64,000 bases of DNA. Source: Rhodanobacteraceae bacterium. GTDB lineage: Bacteria; Pseudomonadota; Gammaproteobacteria; Xanthomonadales; Rhodanobacteraceae. Below the pieces are notes generated by a model. The model did no database searches. It had not been told where the DNA came from and was given only the letters and a program-made list of their open reading frames with translations. The stretch is from NCBI GenBank assembly GCA_021325475.1, contig JAJPHA010000128.1:1-64000 (forward strand), given 5' to 3'. Of this stretch, positions 1 through 9,769 are shown one piece after another. Both the position numbers and the translations under genes were made by a program. The first letter of the stretch is position 1, and every line of letters begins with the position of its first letter.

Positions 1-42
1 GCAGGTCCTCCGGGGGAGGCTCTGCTTTCGAGGTGTTTCTTG

Positions 43-199
43 GTTACTTCTTTGCACCAGCAAAGAAGTGACCCGCTGTCCGAAGGACAGCGGAAGCTTT
101 GCTCTGGTCAGCAAGTAACCCGCCGGCCGAAGGACAGCGGAAGCTCTGGCTGTCGAAAGTGACCCGCCCGGCCGCGGGCCGAGCGGAAGCTCTGCTCTA
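43..199. repeat. REP-like inverted and direct repeats
   Basis: A 12-bp inverted repeat with one mismatch (GTTACTTCTTTG / CAAAGAAGTGAC, 6-nt loop) is followed by three near-copies of a unit that begins AAGTGACCCGC and ends CGGAAGCTCTGCTCT, starting near 66, 113 and 157. Each unit carries a small palindrome of the TGTCC-GAA-GGACA type. No open frame explains the conservation. It resembles the intergenic REP-like elements of Xanthomonadales genomes (from memory). The left part may continue outside the window. Confidence 0.6.
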
Positions 200-458
200 G
201 CGGCGGGAGAAGGGAACCGCCTGCTGAGGTTCGACGCTTATCAGGTCCGGGTTCGGTCAGACCGTCCCGACGGGGCGCCTCGTGCCCGAGCGGCAGCCCT
301 CGTTAGCCCAACAGTTCCGCTCGCGCGATGGCCAGAGCCTTGCCGCGAGCACGGACCGGGAAGTCGCGCATCGGGCCTGGCGCAGGGCGCACACGAACCT
401 GCGCCGGTTGCCGTTCCCGATGCCAGCCGATACCGCGGTCGCTGCCGCGACCTGAGGA
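200..458. other. Gene-poor stretch downstream of the hydrolase
   Basis: Between the repeat block and the hydrolase stop codon I see no convincing gene. The ORFs listed here (241..1356 minus, 328..606 plus) are arginine/alanine-rich shadows without family features. No tRNA or clear terminator was found. Confidence 0.5.
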
Positions 459-1388
459 TCAATCCGCTGGCACGAGGCGCGCCGCGTGGCGCGCCGCGGC
501 GAGCGGGTCGGCGACGAAGGCGAGCGTGTCGGCGAGCGTCGCCGCGCCGGCGTGGCGGCCGCGCGCCAGCGCCAGCAGGATGCCGGCGTGGCCGACGCCG
601 GGATAGCGCTTGAGCACGGCCACGCCGTTCATGGCGTGGACGCGTTCGGCCATCGCCTCGGCATTGCGCGGTGGCACTTCGTCGTCGGCGTCGCCCGCAA
701 GCAGCAGCAGCGGCGGCTCGTCGCCATCGACGAAGTTGATCGGCTGCGAATCGTAGCGGCCGGCCGGATCGTCGCCGAAGATCTCCGGCTCGGCGTCGAC
801 GAACGGCAGGAACGCATAGGCGCCGGCGACGCCGATCATGCCGGCGAGATCGCGCGGCGCGAGACCGACCGCGGCGAGATGGCGCCGATCGCAGGCCAGC
901 AGTGCCGCGATCTGGCCGCCGGCCGAGTGGCCCATCACGAACAGGCGCTTGGGATCGCCGCCGAATTCCGCGGCGTGATCGCGGGCGTAGCGCACCGCGC
1001 GCGCGGCGTCGCCCATGAACGCCGGAAAGCGCACCTCGGGATATTTGCGGTAATCCGGAATCAGCGTCACGACGCCGTTGGCGGCGAGCGCGTCGCCGAC
1101 GTAGCGGTACCAGCGGCGTTTGCCGGCGACCCAACTGCCGCCGTAGAAGAACACCACCACCGGCGCCGCCTGCGCCGCACGCGGCGCATACACGTCGAGC
1201 GCGAGCCCGTGGTCGGCGTCGAACACCCGATCCGGCGTGCGCACCACCGCGCCGGTGGCCTCGAGCGCGTCCACCGCGCGATAGAACAGGTCGGCGCAGC
1301 CGGTCAGAGCCAGCGTCAGCGCGCACGCCGCCGCCGCCCGCAACCCTGCGACGCATGCATTGCCAAGCCGCCCGCCGGTTCCTATCAT
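459..1388 (-). CDS. Alpha/beta hydrolase lipoprotein (BD-FAE/carboxylesterase-like)
   Basis: A 309-aa serine hydrolase predicted to act on ester substrates in the cell envelope. The N-terminus is a lipoprotein signal with lipobox LTGC (Cys31), so it is probably anchored to a membrane. The nucleophile elbow is GHSAGG (Ser155). The oxyanion-loop HGG of the family appears as YGGS near residue 82. GVGHAG near residue 265 holds the likely catalytic His. The start at 1388 was chosen because it gives the complete lipoprotein signal; the ORF-track extension to 2084 runs antisense through the next gene. It is divergent from the DUF5706 gene, 30 bp away. The substrate is unknown. Confidence 0.85.
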   Translation of the reverse strand: MIGTGGRLGNACVAGLRAAAACALTLALTGCADLFYRAVDALEATGAVVRTPDRVFDADHGLALDVYAPRAAQAAPVVVFFYGGSWVAGKRRWYRYVGDALAANGVVTLIPDYRKYPEVRFPAFMGDAARAVRYARDHAAEFGGDPKRLFVMGHSAGGQIAALLACDRRHLAAVGLAPRDLAGMIGVAGAYAFLPFVDAEPEIFGDDPAGRYDSQPINFVDGDEPPLLLLAGDADDEVPPRNAEAMAERVHAMNGVAVLKRYPGVGHAGILLALARGRHAGAATLADTLAFVADPLAAARHAARLVPAD

Positions 1389-1418
1389 CGGCGCTATTCT
1401 GGCACGCGAGCGTGGACG

Positions 1419-1973
1419 ATGGACCAGCCCAATCCCGCAGACACCACGCCGTTCGCGCACGTGCCGGAGCGCAACACCGGCGACGTCATCCTGCGCACGA
1501 CCCAGCAGCACCACGTCACCCTGAGCGCGATGGCCGACACCAAGGCCAGCATCATCATCACCGTGTCCTCGATCGTGCTGACGCTCAGCATGGGTAAGCT
1601 CGATCAGCCGGAGCTGCGCCTGAGCGTGCTCACCCTCACCGTGTTCACCCTGCTGGCGCTGCTGCTCGCGATCCTCGCCGTGCTGCCGAAATACCGGCCG
1701 CTGCGGCTCAAGACCAGCGAACTGCCGCCGCACTTCAACCTGCTGTTCTTCGGCCATTTCGCCGAACTGTCGCGCGAGCGCTATCTCGCCGAGATCGCGC
1801 GCACGATGAAACCCGACGGCTCGGTCTACGCCGCGATGGCCAAGGACATCTACAGCCTCGGCTACTATCTCGCGCACCACAAGTACTTCTATCTGCGCCT
1901 GAGCTACCTCAGTTTTCTCACCGGCTTCATCGCCGCCTCGCTGCTGCAACTGTGGCGGCTGATCGTGCATTGA
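1419..1973 (+). CDS. Pycsar-effector-family membrane protein (DUF5706)
   Basis: A 184-aa protein whose order of features matches the DUF5706 (Pycsar effector, PycTM-type) family as I know it. A polar N-terminus is followed by an ADTKAS segment running into a hydrophobic helix (about 43-60), a second helix (about 67-89), the family signature NLLFFGHFAELS (about 106-117), a DIYSLG motif and a C-terminal helix. In characterised Pycsar systems such proteins are activated by cCMP/cUMP and damage the inner membrane during phage infection. No uridylate/cytidylate cyclase lies next to it here, so a defence role is inference only. The ATG at 1419 is 65 bp before the next gene is preceded by its own ribosome site. 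Confidence 0.75.
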   Translation: MDQPNPADTTPFAHVPERNTGDVILRTTQQHHVTLSAMADTKASIIITVSSIVLTLSMGKLDQPELRLSVLTLTVFTLLALLLAILAVLPKYRPLRLKTSELPPHFNLLFFGHFAELSRERYLAEIARTMKPDGSVYAAMAKDIYSLGYYLAHHKYFYLRLSYLSFLTGFIAASLLQLWRLIVH

Positions 1974-2038
1974 CCGCCCGTTGACCCCGCGTCGCGCCCG
2001 GCGCCGTTGCACGCGGCGACCTGGGCAAGGAGAAGAAC

Positions 2039-5000
2039 ATGGGCAAGCGTCTGGTGTTCGCGGCATTCGTATACTTGTTCGCAAATTCGGCGGCGCCGCA
2101 GACGACGGAGCCGGCGATTCCCCCGGAACTCAAGGATTGGCGCGGGTGGGTGCTGAAGGATCTCGACTACCGCGCCTGTCCGTTCCTGGCCAACGAGACG
2201 CCGAACCGCGCCGAGGCCTTCGTCTGCGCCTGGCCGGGGTCGTTGAATCTCGACGCCGCGGCCGACGGCGCCCGCTTCCACGTGCGCTGGCGCGTCGAGG
2301 CGCCGACCTTCGTGCCGCTGCCGGGCGACGCCGAGCACTGGCCGCAGCAGGTGACGGTGAACGGCCAGCGCCAGGCGGTCGTCGGCCGCGACGGCGCGCC
2401 ATGGCTGTGGTTGACCGCCGGCAGCTACGACGTCGCCGGCCACATCCCCTGGCGCGAGCGGCCGCAGACGCTGCGCGTGCCCGCGCGCATCGGTCTGGTC
2501 GCGCTCGGCATCGACGGCAAGACCATCGCCCCGGTGCAGCGCGAAGGCGACGAGGTGACGCTCGGGCGCGGCACGACCGCCGCGCCGGAAGCCGACAGCC
2601 TGCAGTTGCGCGTGTTCCGCAAGCTCGCCGACGGCGTGCCGGCGGAGCTCACCACGCGGATCGAACTCGACGTCGCCGGACAGGCGCGCGAGGAAACCTT
2701 CGGCCCGGTGTTGCCGGAGGGCTTCGTGCCGCTGTCGCTCGCCGCGACCTGGCCGGCACGACTCGACGACGACGGTCGCCTGCATGTCCAGGTGCAGCCC
2801 GGACAGGACACGCTGACGATCGCCGCGCGCGCCACGACGCCGTTGACCAGGGCGGTCGCGCGGCTTGCGCCCGCGCCGTGGCCGCGCCAGGAGATCTGGA
2901 GCTACGCCGCGGCGCCGGAGTTGCGCGTCACCGTGGCGAGCGGCAAGCTGCAGGTCGATCCGCGCCAGTCGGGCGTGCCTGCCGACTGGCACGAGTTCCC
3001 GGCGTTCGCGCTCGACGACGGTGCGACGCTTTCGATCGAACAACGCGCGCGCGGACTCGCGGCCGACGAAGGCAATCGCCTGACGCTCGCGCGCGAGGCC
3101 TGGCTCGACTTCGACGGCGGCGGCTGGTACGCGCGCGATCGCATCGGCGGCACGATGCAGCGGCGCTGGCGGTTCGACGTCGCCCCGCCGCTCATGCTCG
3201 AGCGCGCCGAGGCGTTGAATTCGCGGCGCGGTCCGAACGGCGGCGCCGAACCGCTGCTCGTCACGCGCGGCGCGGAGCCCGCGCTGACCGGCGTCGAGTG
3301 GCGCACGCCCGAGGTGAACCTCGCCGCCGGCGTGCGCATCGCCGGCGCGGCGACGCTGCCGGTCGCCGGCTGGCAGGATACCTTCGACCGCGTCGATGCG
3401 ACGCTGCATCTGCCGTTCGGTTACAAGTTGCTCGCCGCGCCCGGCGCCGACGGCGCCGTCGGCAGCTGGATGTCGGCCTGGACGCTGCTCGACGTGTTCG
3501 TCTGCGCGATCCTGGTGTTGCTCGCCGCGCGCCTGCTCGGTCTCATCGGCGGCATCGCCGCGACGGCGTACCTGCTGCTCGGCTACCAGGAATCCGGCGC
3601 GCCGTTCGCGAGCCTGATCGGCGTGCTCGCGCTCGCGCTCATCGCCCGCGCGCTGCCGGCGGGCAAGCTGCGCACCGCGGCGACCACGCTCGGCCGGATC
3701 GCGCTGCTCCTGCTCGTGCTCGTCGCGCTGCCGTTCGCCGCCGATCAACTGCGCTACGCGCTGTATCCGCAGCTCGAAGGCGGCGTGGTTTCGCTCGGCA
3801 TGCTGGAGCAGGAAAGCGCGAAGGTGGTCGAGACACAGCGCGAAGCCGACAACGTTCCGCAGCAGTCGATGGCGACGCCACCGCCACCGGTCGCTCCGGC
3901 CCCGGCGATGCGGGCGATGCGGCCCGCGGCGGCGCCGAAGGCGGCGGCCGAGACCAAGGCATTCACGGCTTCCACCGGCAATCGATCGGACTTGATCGAC
4001 CACTACGGCGAATCGACCGTGACCCAGACCGGCCGCGGCGAACCGAGCTGGACGCTCGGCAGCAGCGCACGGTTGTCCTGGAGCGGGCCGGTGTTGGTGA
4101 CACAGGACGTGCGCCTGGTGATCGCGCCGCCGTGGCTGACGCGCGTCTTGCGCATCGTGCTGGTCGCGCTGCTCGGCTGGCTGATCGGGCGTCTGCTCGG
4201 CGGCCTCGCGGCCTGGCCGCGGCTGGGCGGCGTGCGCCTCGGCATCGTCATCGCCATCATCGCCGGCGCGACCGCGCTGCCGGCGGCGCGCGCGGCGGAG
4301 TTTCCCTCCGAGCAGTTGCTCGGCGAACTGCGCCAGCGCCTGACCGAGCCGCCGAAGTGCGCGCCGGCGTGCGCCAGCCTGGCCGAGGCGCGGGTGAGCG
4401 CGAGCGGCGAGACCATCGTCGTGGCGCTCGAGGCGCAGGCCGCCGAACGCATCGCCCTGCCGCTGCCGGCCGGCGACGCCGGGATGATGCTGAAAAGTAT
4501 CAAAGTGGACGGTCTGCCGGAGGACACGCTGTTGCGCGGCGCCAACGGCACGCCGTGGCTGACGCTCAACCGCGGCGTGCATCGCGTCGATCTCGAATAC
4601 GTGGCCTTTGCCGACAAGCTCGCCCTCGCGTTTCCGCTCCGGCCCGCGCGCGTGCTGTTCTCCGGCAGCGGCTGGGAGGCGGGCGGACTCGGCGACGATC
4701 GCCTGCTGGCGGAAACCCTGAGCCTGACCCGCGCGCGCGGCGCGGCGGCGGCGCGCGGCAGCGCCGGTGCGCAGCAGTTCCCGCCGTATGTGCGGGTGAC
4801 GCGCCATCTCGCGCTCGGGCTCGACTGGAGCGTGTCCACCGAGGTGCGGCGGCTGGCGCCGGCGCAGGGCGGATTCGCGGTGACGGTGCCGGTGCTGGCG
4901 GGCGAGCACGTCACCACGCCGGGTAGAAAAGTGGAAAATGGGACGACCGAGGTCGCCTTCGCCGACGGCCAGGAAGCGGTGAACTGGAACGGCACGCTCG

Positions 5001-6154
5001 ACAAGGCCGATACCTTCCGCCTCACCGCGCCGCCGCTCGCCGATCACGCCGAGGTCTGGCGCGTGCTGGTGAGCCCGATGTGGCACGCGCAGTTCGCTGG
5101 CGTGCCCGAGACCGCGCTCGGCGCCGGCGAGAACGCCTCGGACTACCGCGAATTCGAATTCCAGCCGCTGCCCGGCGAGACGCTCACGCTCACCATCGCA
5201 CGGCCGGCCGCGGTGCAGGGCGCGACGCGCGCGATCGACGCGGTGAGCCTGATGAGCGACGCCGGCCAGCACGCGGCCACGCACACGCTCGGCTTCACCG
5301 TGCGCGCGAGCCAGGGCGGCGAGCAGACCATCGCGCTGCCCGCCGACGCCGAGGTGCTCGCCGTCCACCGCGACGGCGACACGCTCAATCTGCGGCCGCT
5401 GGACGGCAAGCTCACCCTGCCGCTGACGCCCGGCAGCCATCGCTTCGAGGTCCGCTTCCGCGAGCCGCAGCCGATCGGCATCGTCGCGCGCACGCCGTCC
5501 GTCGCGCTCGGTCTGCCGGCGGCCAATATCGGCATCGGTCTGGCCCTGCCGGCCGATCGCTGGCTGCTCGCGACCTCCGGTCCGCGCGTCGGCCCGGCGG
5601 TGCTGTACTGGGGCGAGCTCGCGCTCATGATCCTGGTCGCTTTCGTGCTGTCGCGCACCGGACGCACGCGCCTGAAATTCCGCGACTGGCTGCTGCTCGG
5701 TCTCGGCTTCTCGACGTTCTCGTGGGCGGCGCTGGTGGTCGTCGTGCTGTGGCTGTTCGCCTTCGACTGGCGCCGGCGGCAGGCGCCGACCGGCGAGACC
5801 GCGTTCAATCTGGTGCAGATCGGCCTGGCGCTGCTCACGCTGGTCGCGCTCTTGTGTCTGGTCTCGGCGATTCCGCAGGGCCTGCTCGGCCAGCCGGCGA
5901 TGCACGTGACCGGCAACGGTTCGAGCGCGCACTCGCTGGCCTGGTTCCTCGATCGCAGCGCCGACGCCTTGCCGCAGGGCAGTGCGTTCAGCGTGCCGCT
6001 GTGGGTATACAAGGTGCTGATGCTGGCCTGGGCGCTGTGGCTGGCGAATGCCTTGATCGGCTGGCTGCGCGATGCGTTCGGCGCCTGGACCGCCGGCGGC
6101 TACTGGCGCGCCAAGGCGCCGGCGCCGACGCCGCCGGACGCGCCGAAACCCTGA
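2039..6154 (+). CDS. Large multi-pass envelope protein, unknown function
   Basis: A 1371-aa protein I cannot assign. A Sec signal (about 1-20) precedes a long beta-rich extracytoplasmic region (about 25-470). A hydrophobic cluster follows at about 475-580 (three to four helices). Next come an Ala/Pro/Met-rich linker (about 610-650), two more helices near 700-760 and a second soluble beta-rich region. At least four helices near 1180-1360 close the protein before a Pro-rich tail. This could be a membrane-embedded transporter accessory or sensor. The ribosome site AAGGAGAAG sits just before the ATG. The gene ends 2 bp before prmC, so co-transcription is likely. It holds three AT-rich islets (near 2070, 4495 and 4930). 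Confidence 0.8.
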   Translation: MGKRLVFAAFVYLFANSAAPQTTEPAIPPELKDWRGWVLKDLDYRACPFLANETPNRAEAFVCAWPGSLNLDAAADGARFHVRWRVEAPTFVPLPGDAEHWPQQVTVNGQRQAVVGRDGAPWLWLTAGSYDVAGHIPWRERPQTLRVPARIGLVALGIDGKTIAPVQREGDEVTLGRGTTAAPEADSLQLRVFRKLADGVPAELTTRIELDVAGQAREETFGPVLPEGFVPLSLAATWPARLDDDGRLHVQVQPGQDTLTIAARATTPLTRAVARLAPAPWPRQEIWSYAAAPELRVTVASGKLQVDPRQSGVPADWHEFPAFALDDGATLSIEQRARGLAADEGNRLTLAREAWLDFDGGGWYARDRIGGTMQRRWRFDVAPPLMLERAEALNSRRGPNGGAEPLLVTRGAEPALTGVEWRTPEVNLAAGVRIAGAATLPVAGWQDTFDRVDATLHLPFGYKLLAAPGADGAVGSWMSAWTLLDVFVCAILVLLAARLLGLIGGIAATAYLLLGYQESGAPFASLIGVLALALIARALPAGKLRTAATTLGRIALLLLVLVALPFAADQLRYALYPQLEGGVVSLGMLEQESAKVVETQREADNVPQQSMATPPPPVAPAPAMRAMRPAAAPKAAAETKAFTASTGNRSDLIDHYGESTVTQTGRGEPSWTLGSSARLSWSGPVLVTQDVRLVIAPPWLTRVLRIVLVALLGWLIGRLLGGLAAWPRLGGVRLGIVIAIIAGATALPAARAAEFPSEQLLGELRQRLTEPPKCAPACASLAEARVSASGETIVVALEAQAAERIALPLPAGDAGMMLKSIKVDGLPEDTLLRGANGTPWLTLNRGVHRVDLEYVAFADKLALAFPLRPARVLFSGSGWEAGGLGDDRLLAETLSLTRARGAAAARGSAGAQQFPPYVRVTRHLALGLDWSVSTEVRRLAPAQGGFAVTVPVLAGEHVTTPGRKVENGTTEVAFADGQEAVNWNGTLDKADTFRLTAPPLADHAEVWRVLVSPMWHAQFAGVPETALGAGENASDYREFEFQPLPGETLTLTIARPAAVQGATRAIDAVSLMSDAGQHAATHTLGFTVRASQGGEQTIALPADAEVLAVHRDGDTLNLRPLDGKLTLPLTPGSHRFEVRFREPQPIGIVARTPSVALGLPAANIGIGLALPADRWLLATSGPRVGPAVLYWGELALMILVAFVLSRTGRTRLKFRDWLLLGLGFSTFSWAALVVVVLWLFAFDWRRRQAPTGETAFNLVQIGLALLTLVALLCLVSAIPQGLLGQPAMHVTGNGSSAHSLAWFLDRSADALPQGSAFSVPLWVYKVLMLAWALWLANALIGWLRDAFGAWTAGGYWRAKAPAPTPPDAPKP

Positions 6155-6156
6155 CG

Positions 6157-6993
6157 ATGCGGGTCGGCGAGCTCGCCGCCGAGGCCGCCGCGGCGCTCGC
6201 CGGCGACGACGCGCCGCGCGAGGCCGAGATCCTGCTCGCGCACGCGCTCGGCCGCTCGCGCGCCTGGTTGTACGCCCATCGCGATGACGCCGTCGCCGCG
6301 GCGACGGTGACGCGCCTGCGCGCGCTGGTCGCACGCCGCGCCGCCGGCGAGCCGGTGGCCTACCTGACCGGACAGCGCGAATTCTGGTCGCTCGAGCTCG
6401 CGGTGACGCCGGCGGTGCTGATCCCGCGTGCGGAGACCGAGCTGCTGGTCGAGTGCGCGTTGCAGCATATTCCACAAGGCGTCAAAGTGGACATTGCCGA
6501 TCTCGGCACCGGCAGCGGCGCGGTCGCGCTCGCGCTCGCGCGCGAGCGCCCGCAGGCGCGCGTGCTGGCGACGGACGCGAGCGCGGCAGCGCTTGCCGTG
6601 GCCCGCGCCAACGCCGCGCGGCTCGGCTTCGGCAATGTCGCCTTTGCGCGCGGCGCCTGGTGCGCGGCGCTGGGCCGGCGGCGCTTCGACGCGATCGTCG
6701 CCAATCCGCCGTATCTCGCCGCGGACGATCCGCATCTCGCCCAGGGCGATCTGCGCTTCGAGCCGCGCAGCGCGCTGGTCGCCGGCGGCGACGGACTCGA
6801 CGCGATCCGCACGATCGCGCGCGCGGCGCCGGCGCACCTCAAGGCCGGCGGCTGGCTGCTGCTCGAACACGGCGCCGATCAGGGCCGCGACGTGCGCGCC
6901 GTCCTGCAACAAAATGGATTTGTGGAAGTGTTCACTGCGCGCGACCTCGAGCGGCGCGAGCGGGTGAGCGGCGGCGCATGCCGCGCCGTTTAA
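6157..6993 (+). CDS. prmC: Peptide chain release factor N5-glutamine methyltransferase PrmC
   Basis: A 278-aa SAM-dependent methyltransferase that modifies the GGQ glutamine of release factors 1 and 2. The N-terminal helical domain (1-85) is followed by the Rossmann SAM site DLGTGSG (115-121) and the substrate-binding NPPY motif (183-186). The length is normal. The ATG follows the 1371-aa gene's stop by 2 nt. Its stop overlaps the convergent dxs stop by 4 nt. Two patches (6465-6495 and 6905-6934) switch to A/T-ending codons, unlike the rest of the gene. Confidence 0.95.
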   Translation: MRVGELAAEAAAALAGDDAPREAEILLAHALGRSRAWLYAHRDDAVAAATVTRLRALVARRAAGEPVAYLTGQREFWSLELAVTPAVLIPRAETELLVECALQHIPQGVKVDIADLGTGSGAVALALARERPQARVLATDASAAALAVARANAARLGFGNVAFARGAWCAALGRRRFDAIVANPPYLAADDPHLAQGDLRFEPRSALVAGGDGLDAIRTIARAAPAHLKAGGWLLLEHGADQGRDVRAVLQQNGFVEVFTARDLERRERVSGGACRAV

Positions 6994-8888
6994 CCCGCGC
7001 TGCGCGCTCCGATGCGCGGCGCGGGCGCGAACTGCGGCCAGCGCGCGAGCACGGCGGCGCGGATGCCGGCGGCGTCGATGCCGGCCTCGGCGAGCAACTG
7101 CTCGCGGCTGGCGTGTTCGAGAAAGCGATCGGGCAGGCCGAGGTGCAGCAGGGGGACCGGCAGGTTCCTCGTCGCGAGCAGTTCGGCGACCGCGCTGCCG
7201 GCACCGCCGGCGACGGCGTTGTCCTCGATCGTGACCAGCGCGGCGTGGGTGCGCGCGAGCTCCAGCACCAGCGCCTCGTCGAGCGGCTTGACGAACCGCA
7301 TGTTGGCCACGCTGGCGCCGAGCTCGGCGCCGACCTCGAGCGCCGCCGCGAGCGGCGCGCCGAAGGCCAGCAGCGCGAGCCCCGCGCCGCGCCGGCGCAG
7401 CTCCGCCTTGCCGATCGGCAGCGCCTTGAGCTCCGGTTCGATCTTCGCGCCCGGTCCGGTGCCGCGCGGATAGCGCACCGCGGCGGGGCCGGGATGCCGG
7501 TAGGCGGTGGTGAGCAACTGCCGGCATTCGTTCTCGTCGGCCGGCGCCGCCACCAGCAGATTGGGAATGCAGCGCAGATAGGTGAGATCGAAGCTGCCGG
7601 CGTGGGTGGCGCCGTCGGGCCCGACCACGCCGCCGCGGTCGATGGCGAAGGTGACGTCGAGATTCTGGATCGCGACGTCGTGGATCAGCTGGTCGTAGGC
7701 GCGCTGCAGGAACGTGGAATAGATCGCGACTACCGGCTTCATGCCCTCGCAGGCCATGCCGGCGGCGAGCGTGACCGCGTGCTGTTCGGCGATGCCGACA
7801 TCGAAATAGCGCTGCGGGAACTCGCGCGAGAAGCGCACCAGACCGGAGCCCTCGCGCATCGCCGGGGTGATGCCGATCAGGTGCGGATCGCTCGCGGCCA
7901 TGTCGCACAGCCATTGCGAGAAGACATCGGTATAGCTCTGCCTCGCGGGGGGCTTCTTCACCAGCCCGAGTGCGGGATCGAACGGTCCGACGGCGTGGTA
8001 TTCGATCTGCTCGCGTTCGGCCGGCGGGTAGCCCTTGCCCTTGGTGGTGACGACGTGCAGCAGGCGCGGTCCGGACAGGTCCTTCACCGTCTTCAGCGAG
8101 TGCAGCAGCAGCGGCAGATCGTGGCCGTCGATCGGACCGAAATAATGGAAGCCGAATTCCTCGAACAGCGTGGACGGCACGAACATGCCCTTCAGATGTT
8201 CTTCCCAGCGCTTGAGGAAGCGCCACAGCAGACTGTCGCGCTTGAGCCGGCGCTTGGCGCCTTCGCGCATCGCATTCAACCGCCGGCTGGTCATCAGGCG
8301 CGCCAGCATCTTCGGCAGCGCGCCGACGTTCTCGCTGATCGACATCTGGTTGTCGTTGAGGATCACCAGCAGATCGGCATCGACGTCGCCGCCGTGGTGC
8401 AGCGCCTCGTAGGCCATGCCGCCGGTCAGGCCGCCGTCGCCGATCACGGCGACGATCTTGCGCGCCTCGCCGCGCCGCTGCGCGGCGATGGCCATGCCGA
8501 GCGCGGCGGAGATCGAGGTGGAGGAGTGACCGACGCCGAAGGTGTCGTAGGCGCTTTCCTCGCGTTTCGGGAACGGCGCGAGACCGCCTTTCTGCTTGAT
8601 CGTGGAGATGCGGTCGCGACGGCCGGTGAGGATCTTGTGCGGATAGCACTGGTGCCCCACGTCCCAGACCAGGCGATCCTCCGGCGTGGCGAACAGGTAG
8701 TGCAGCGCCACCGTCAGTTCGACCACGCCGAGCCCGGCGCCGAAGTGGCCGCCGGCGCCGGCGACCGATTCGATCAGATACTCGCGCAGCTCGCGGGCGA
8801 GCTCCGGCAGCTCGCGCTCGTCGAGCCGGCGGAGGTCCTGGGGACTGTCGATGCGGGCGAGGCGCGGGTAGCGCGCTGGATCGATCAT
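6990..8888 (-). CDS. dxs: 1-deoxy-D-xylulose-5-phosphate synthase
   Basis: A 632-aa thiamine-diphosphate enzyme that condenses pyruvate and glyceraldehyde-3-phosphate, the first step of the MEP isoprenoid route; it also supplies thiamine and pyridoxal precursors. Family features are [16 protein letters not shown] near the N-terminus, the ThDP/metal site [14 protein letters not shown] with NDN downstream, the [10 protein letters not shown] segment and a transketolase C-terminal domain. The ATG at 8888 (MIDPARYP) fits the family; the ORF-track extension to 9560 overlaps the HNH gene. It stands alone here, without the common ispA/xseB neighbours. Confidence 0.97.
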   Translation of the reverse strand: MIDPARYPRLARIDSPQDLRRLDERELPELARELREYLIESVAGAGGHFGAGLGVVELTVALHYLFATPEDRLVWDVGHQCYPHKILTGRRDRISTIKQKGGLAPFPKREESAYDTFGVGHSSTSISAALGMAIAAQRRGEARKIVAVIGDGGLTGGMAYEALHHGGDVDADLLVILNDNQMSISENVGALPKMLARLMTSRRLNAMREGAKRRLKRDSLLWRFLKRWEEHLKGMFVPSTLFEEFGFHYFGPIDGHDLPLLLHSLKTVKDLSGPRLLHVVTTKGKGYPPAEREQIEYHAVGPFDPALGLVKKPPARQSYTDVFSQWLCDMAASDPHLIGITPAMREGSGLVRFSREFPQRYFDVGIAEQHAVTLAAGMACEGMKPVVAIYSTFLQRAYDQLIHDVAIQNLDVTFAIDRGGVVGPDGATHAGSFDLTYLRCIPNLLVAAPADENECRQLLTTAYRHPGPAAVRYPRGTGPGAKIEPELKALPIGKAELRRRGAGLALLAFGAPLAAALEVGAELGASVANMRFVKPLDEALVLELARTHAALVTIEDNAVAGGAGSAVAELLATRNLPVPLLHLGLPDRFLEHASREQLLAEAGIDAAGIRAAVLARWPQFAPAPRIGARSAG

Positions 8889-9043
8889 GACGGACAAACG
8901 GCCTTGCGGAACCGCATTTTCGGCGATCCGGCGCGGTGCGGCAAGCAATCCGCGCCGGCATTCGTGGCCGGGATCGGGCGCCGGCGTGGCAGCATCGGGA
9001 CGCGGTGTTCCCGACCCGGCACGCCGCGCAGCGTTGCCGCGGT

Positions 9044-9640
9044 TCAGGCGGCCGGCCGGCGGTGCTTCGGCAGATGGCTCATCAGGAATTCCATCTGGTC
9101 GGCGAGGATGTTGCGATTGGAAAGAATCAGGTGCTCGACCCAGCTCGGCCGATACGGCACGGCGAGCAGCGGCATGCCCGCCTGCTGCGGCGTGCGGCAG
9201 CCCTTGCGGACGTTGCAGGCGAGGCAGGCGGTGACGCAGTTCTCCCAGGTGTCGCGGCCGCCCTTCGACAGCGGCACGACGTGGTCGCGGGTCAGCTCGC
9301 CGCGGCTGAAGTGGTCGCCGCAATACAGGCACAGCATGCGGTCGCGCGCGAACAGCGCGGCGTTGGTCAGGGCCGGCGCGGGATCGATCAGGCTGGGCCG
9401 GGCATGGCCGCGGCTGGCGACGATGGGATGCAGGTCGATCAGGCTTTGCGTACCGCTCGCGCGGTTGATGCCGCCGTGGATGGTGAGGCACGGATCGCCG
9501 AGCGTCCAGGCCACGGCACCGCGCACATACAGACACACCGCGTCCTGCCAACTCATCCAATCCAGGATGCGCCCGCTGGAGTCCAGGGACAGGACGCGGG
9601 TGCTATGGATGTCGCTGCTAGTTCGGACCTCGACCAGCAT
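9044..9640 (-). CDS. HNH endonuclease family protein
   Basis: A 198-aa protein. The first part ([16 protein letters not shown]) is the conserved lead-in of a widespread proteobacterial HNH family. The nuclease core contains CLYCG, then [11 protein letters not shown] (the HNH His), an Asn in WENCV, and CLACN (second zinc knuckle). I chose the ATG at 9640 because GGAGGAG ends 3 nt before it; the ORF-track start at 9706 has no such site and adds 22 non-family residues. The role is unknown. It is an orphan with no methylase or phage genes nearby. Confidence 0.85.
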   Translation of the reverse strand: MLVEVRTSSDIHSTRVLSLDSSGRILDWMSWQDAVCLYVRGAVAWTLGDPCLTIHGGINRASGTQSLIDLHPIVASRGHARPSLIDPAPALTNAALFARDRMLCLYCGDHFSRGELTRDHVVPLSKGGRDTWENCVTACLACNVRKGCRTPQQAGMPLLAVPYRPSWVEHLILSNRNILADQMEFLMSHLPKHRRPAA

Positions 9641-9643
9641 GGG

Positions 9644-9650
9644 CTCCTCC
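9644..9650 (-). promoter_or_regulatory. Ribosome binding site deciding the HNH start
   Basis: GGAGGAG on the minus strand, followed by CCC and ATG (9640). It is a near-perfect anti-Shine-Dalgarno match and supports the shorter HNH start over 9706. Confidence 0.7.
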
Positions 9651-9769
9651 GCAAGTTCTACTTCTACCGGACGCGCTCGCATCGGCCGAGCATAGACCAT
9701 TTGCATGAACTTTGCTCGCGAGGAAAGCGCGCCTTGAGCGCGCTTTCGCTCGGCGGAGACCTGAAATTC

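Noticed and set aside
1355-1597. 80-aa plus-strand ORF and the 65-aa minus ORF inside the DUF5706 gene
   Set aside because: Both are alternate-frame shadows of the 184-aa gene.
1904-6475. 1523-aa minus-strand ORF opposite the large membrane protein and prmC
   Set aside because: It is an Arg/Ala-rich frame opened by high GC content, antisense to genes with clear features. It has no family motif or ribosome site.
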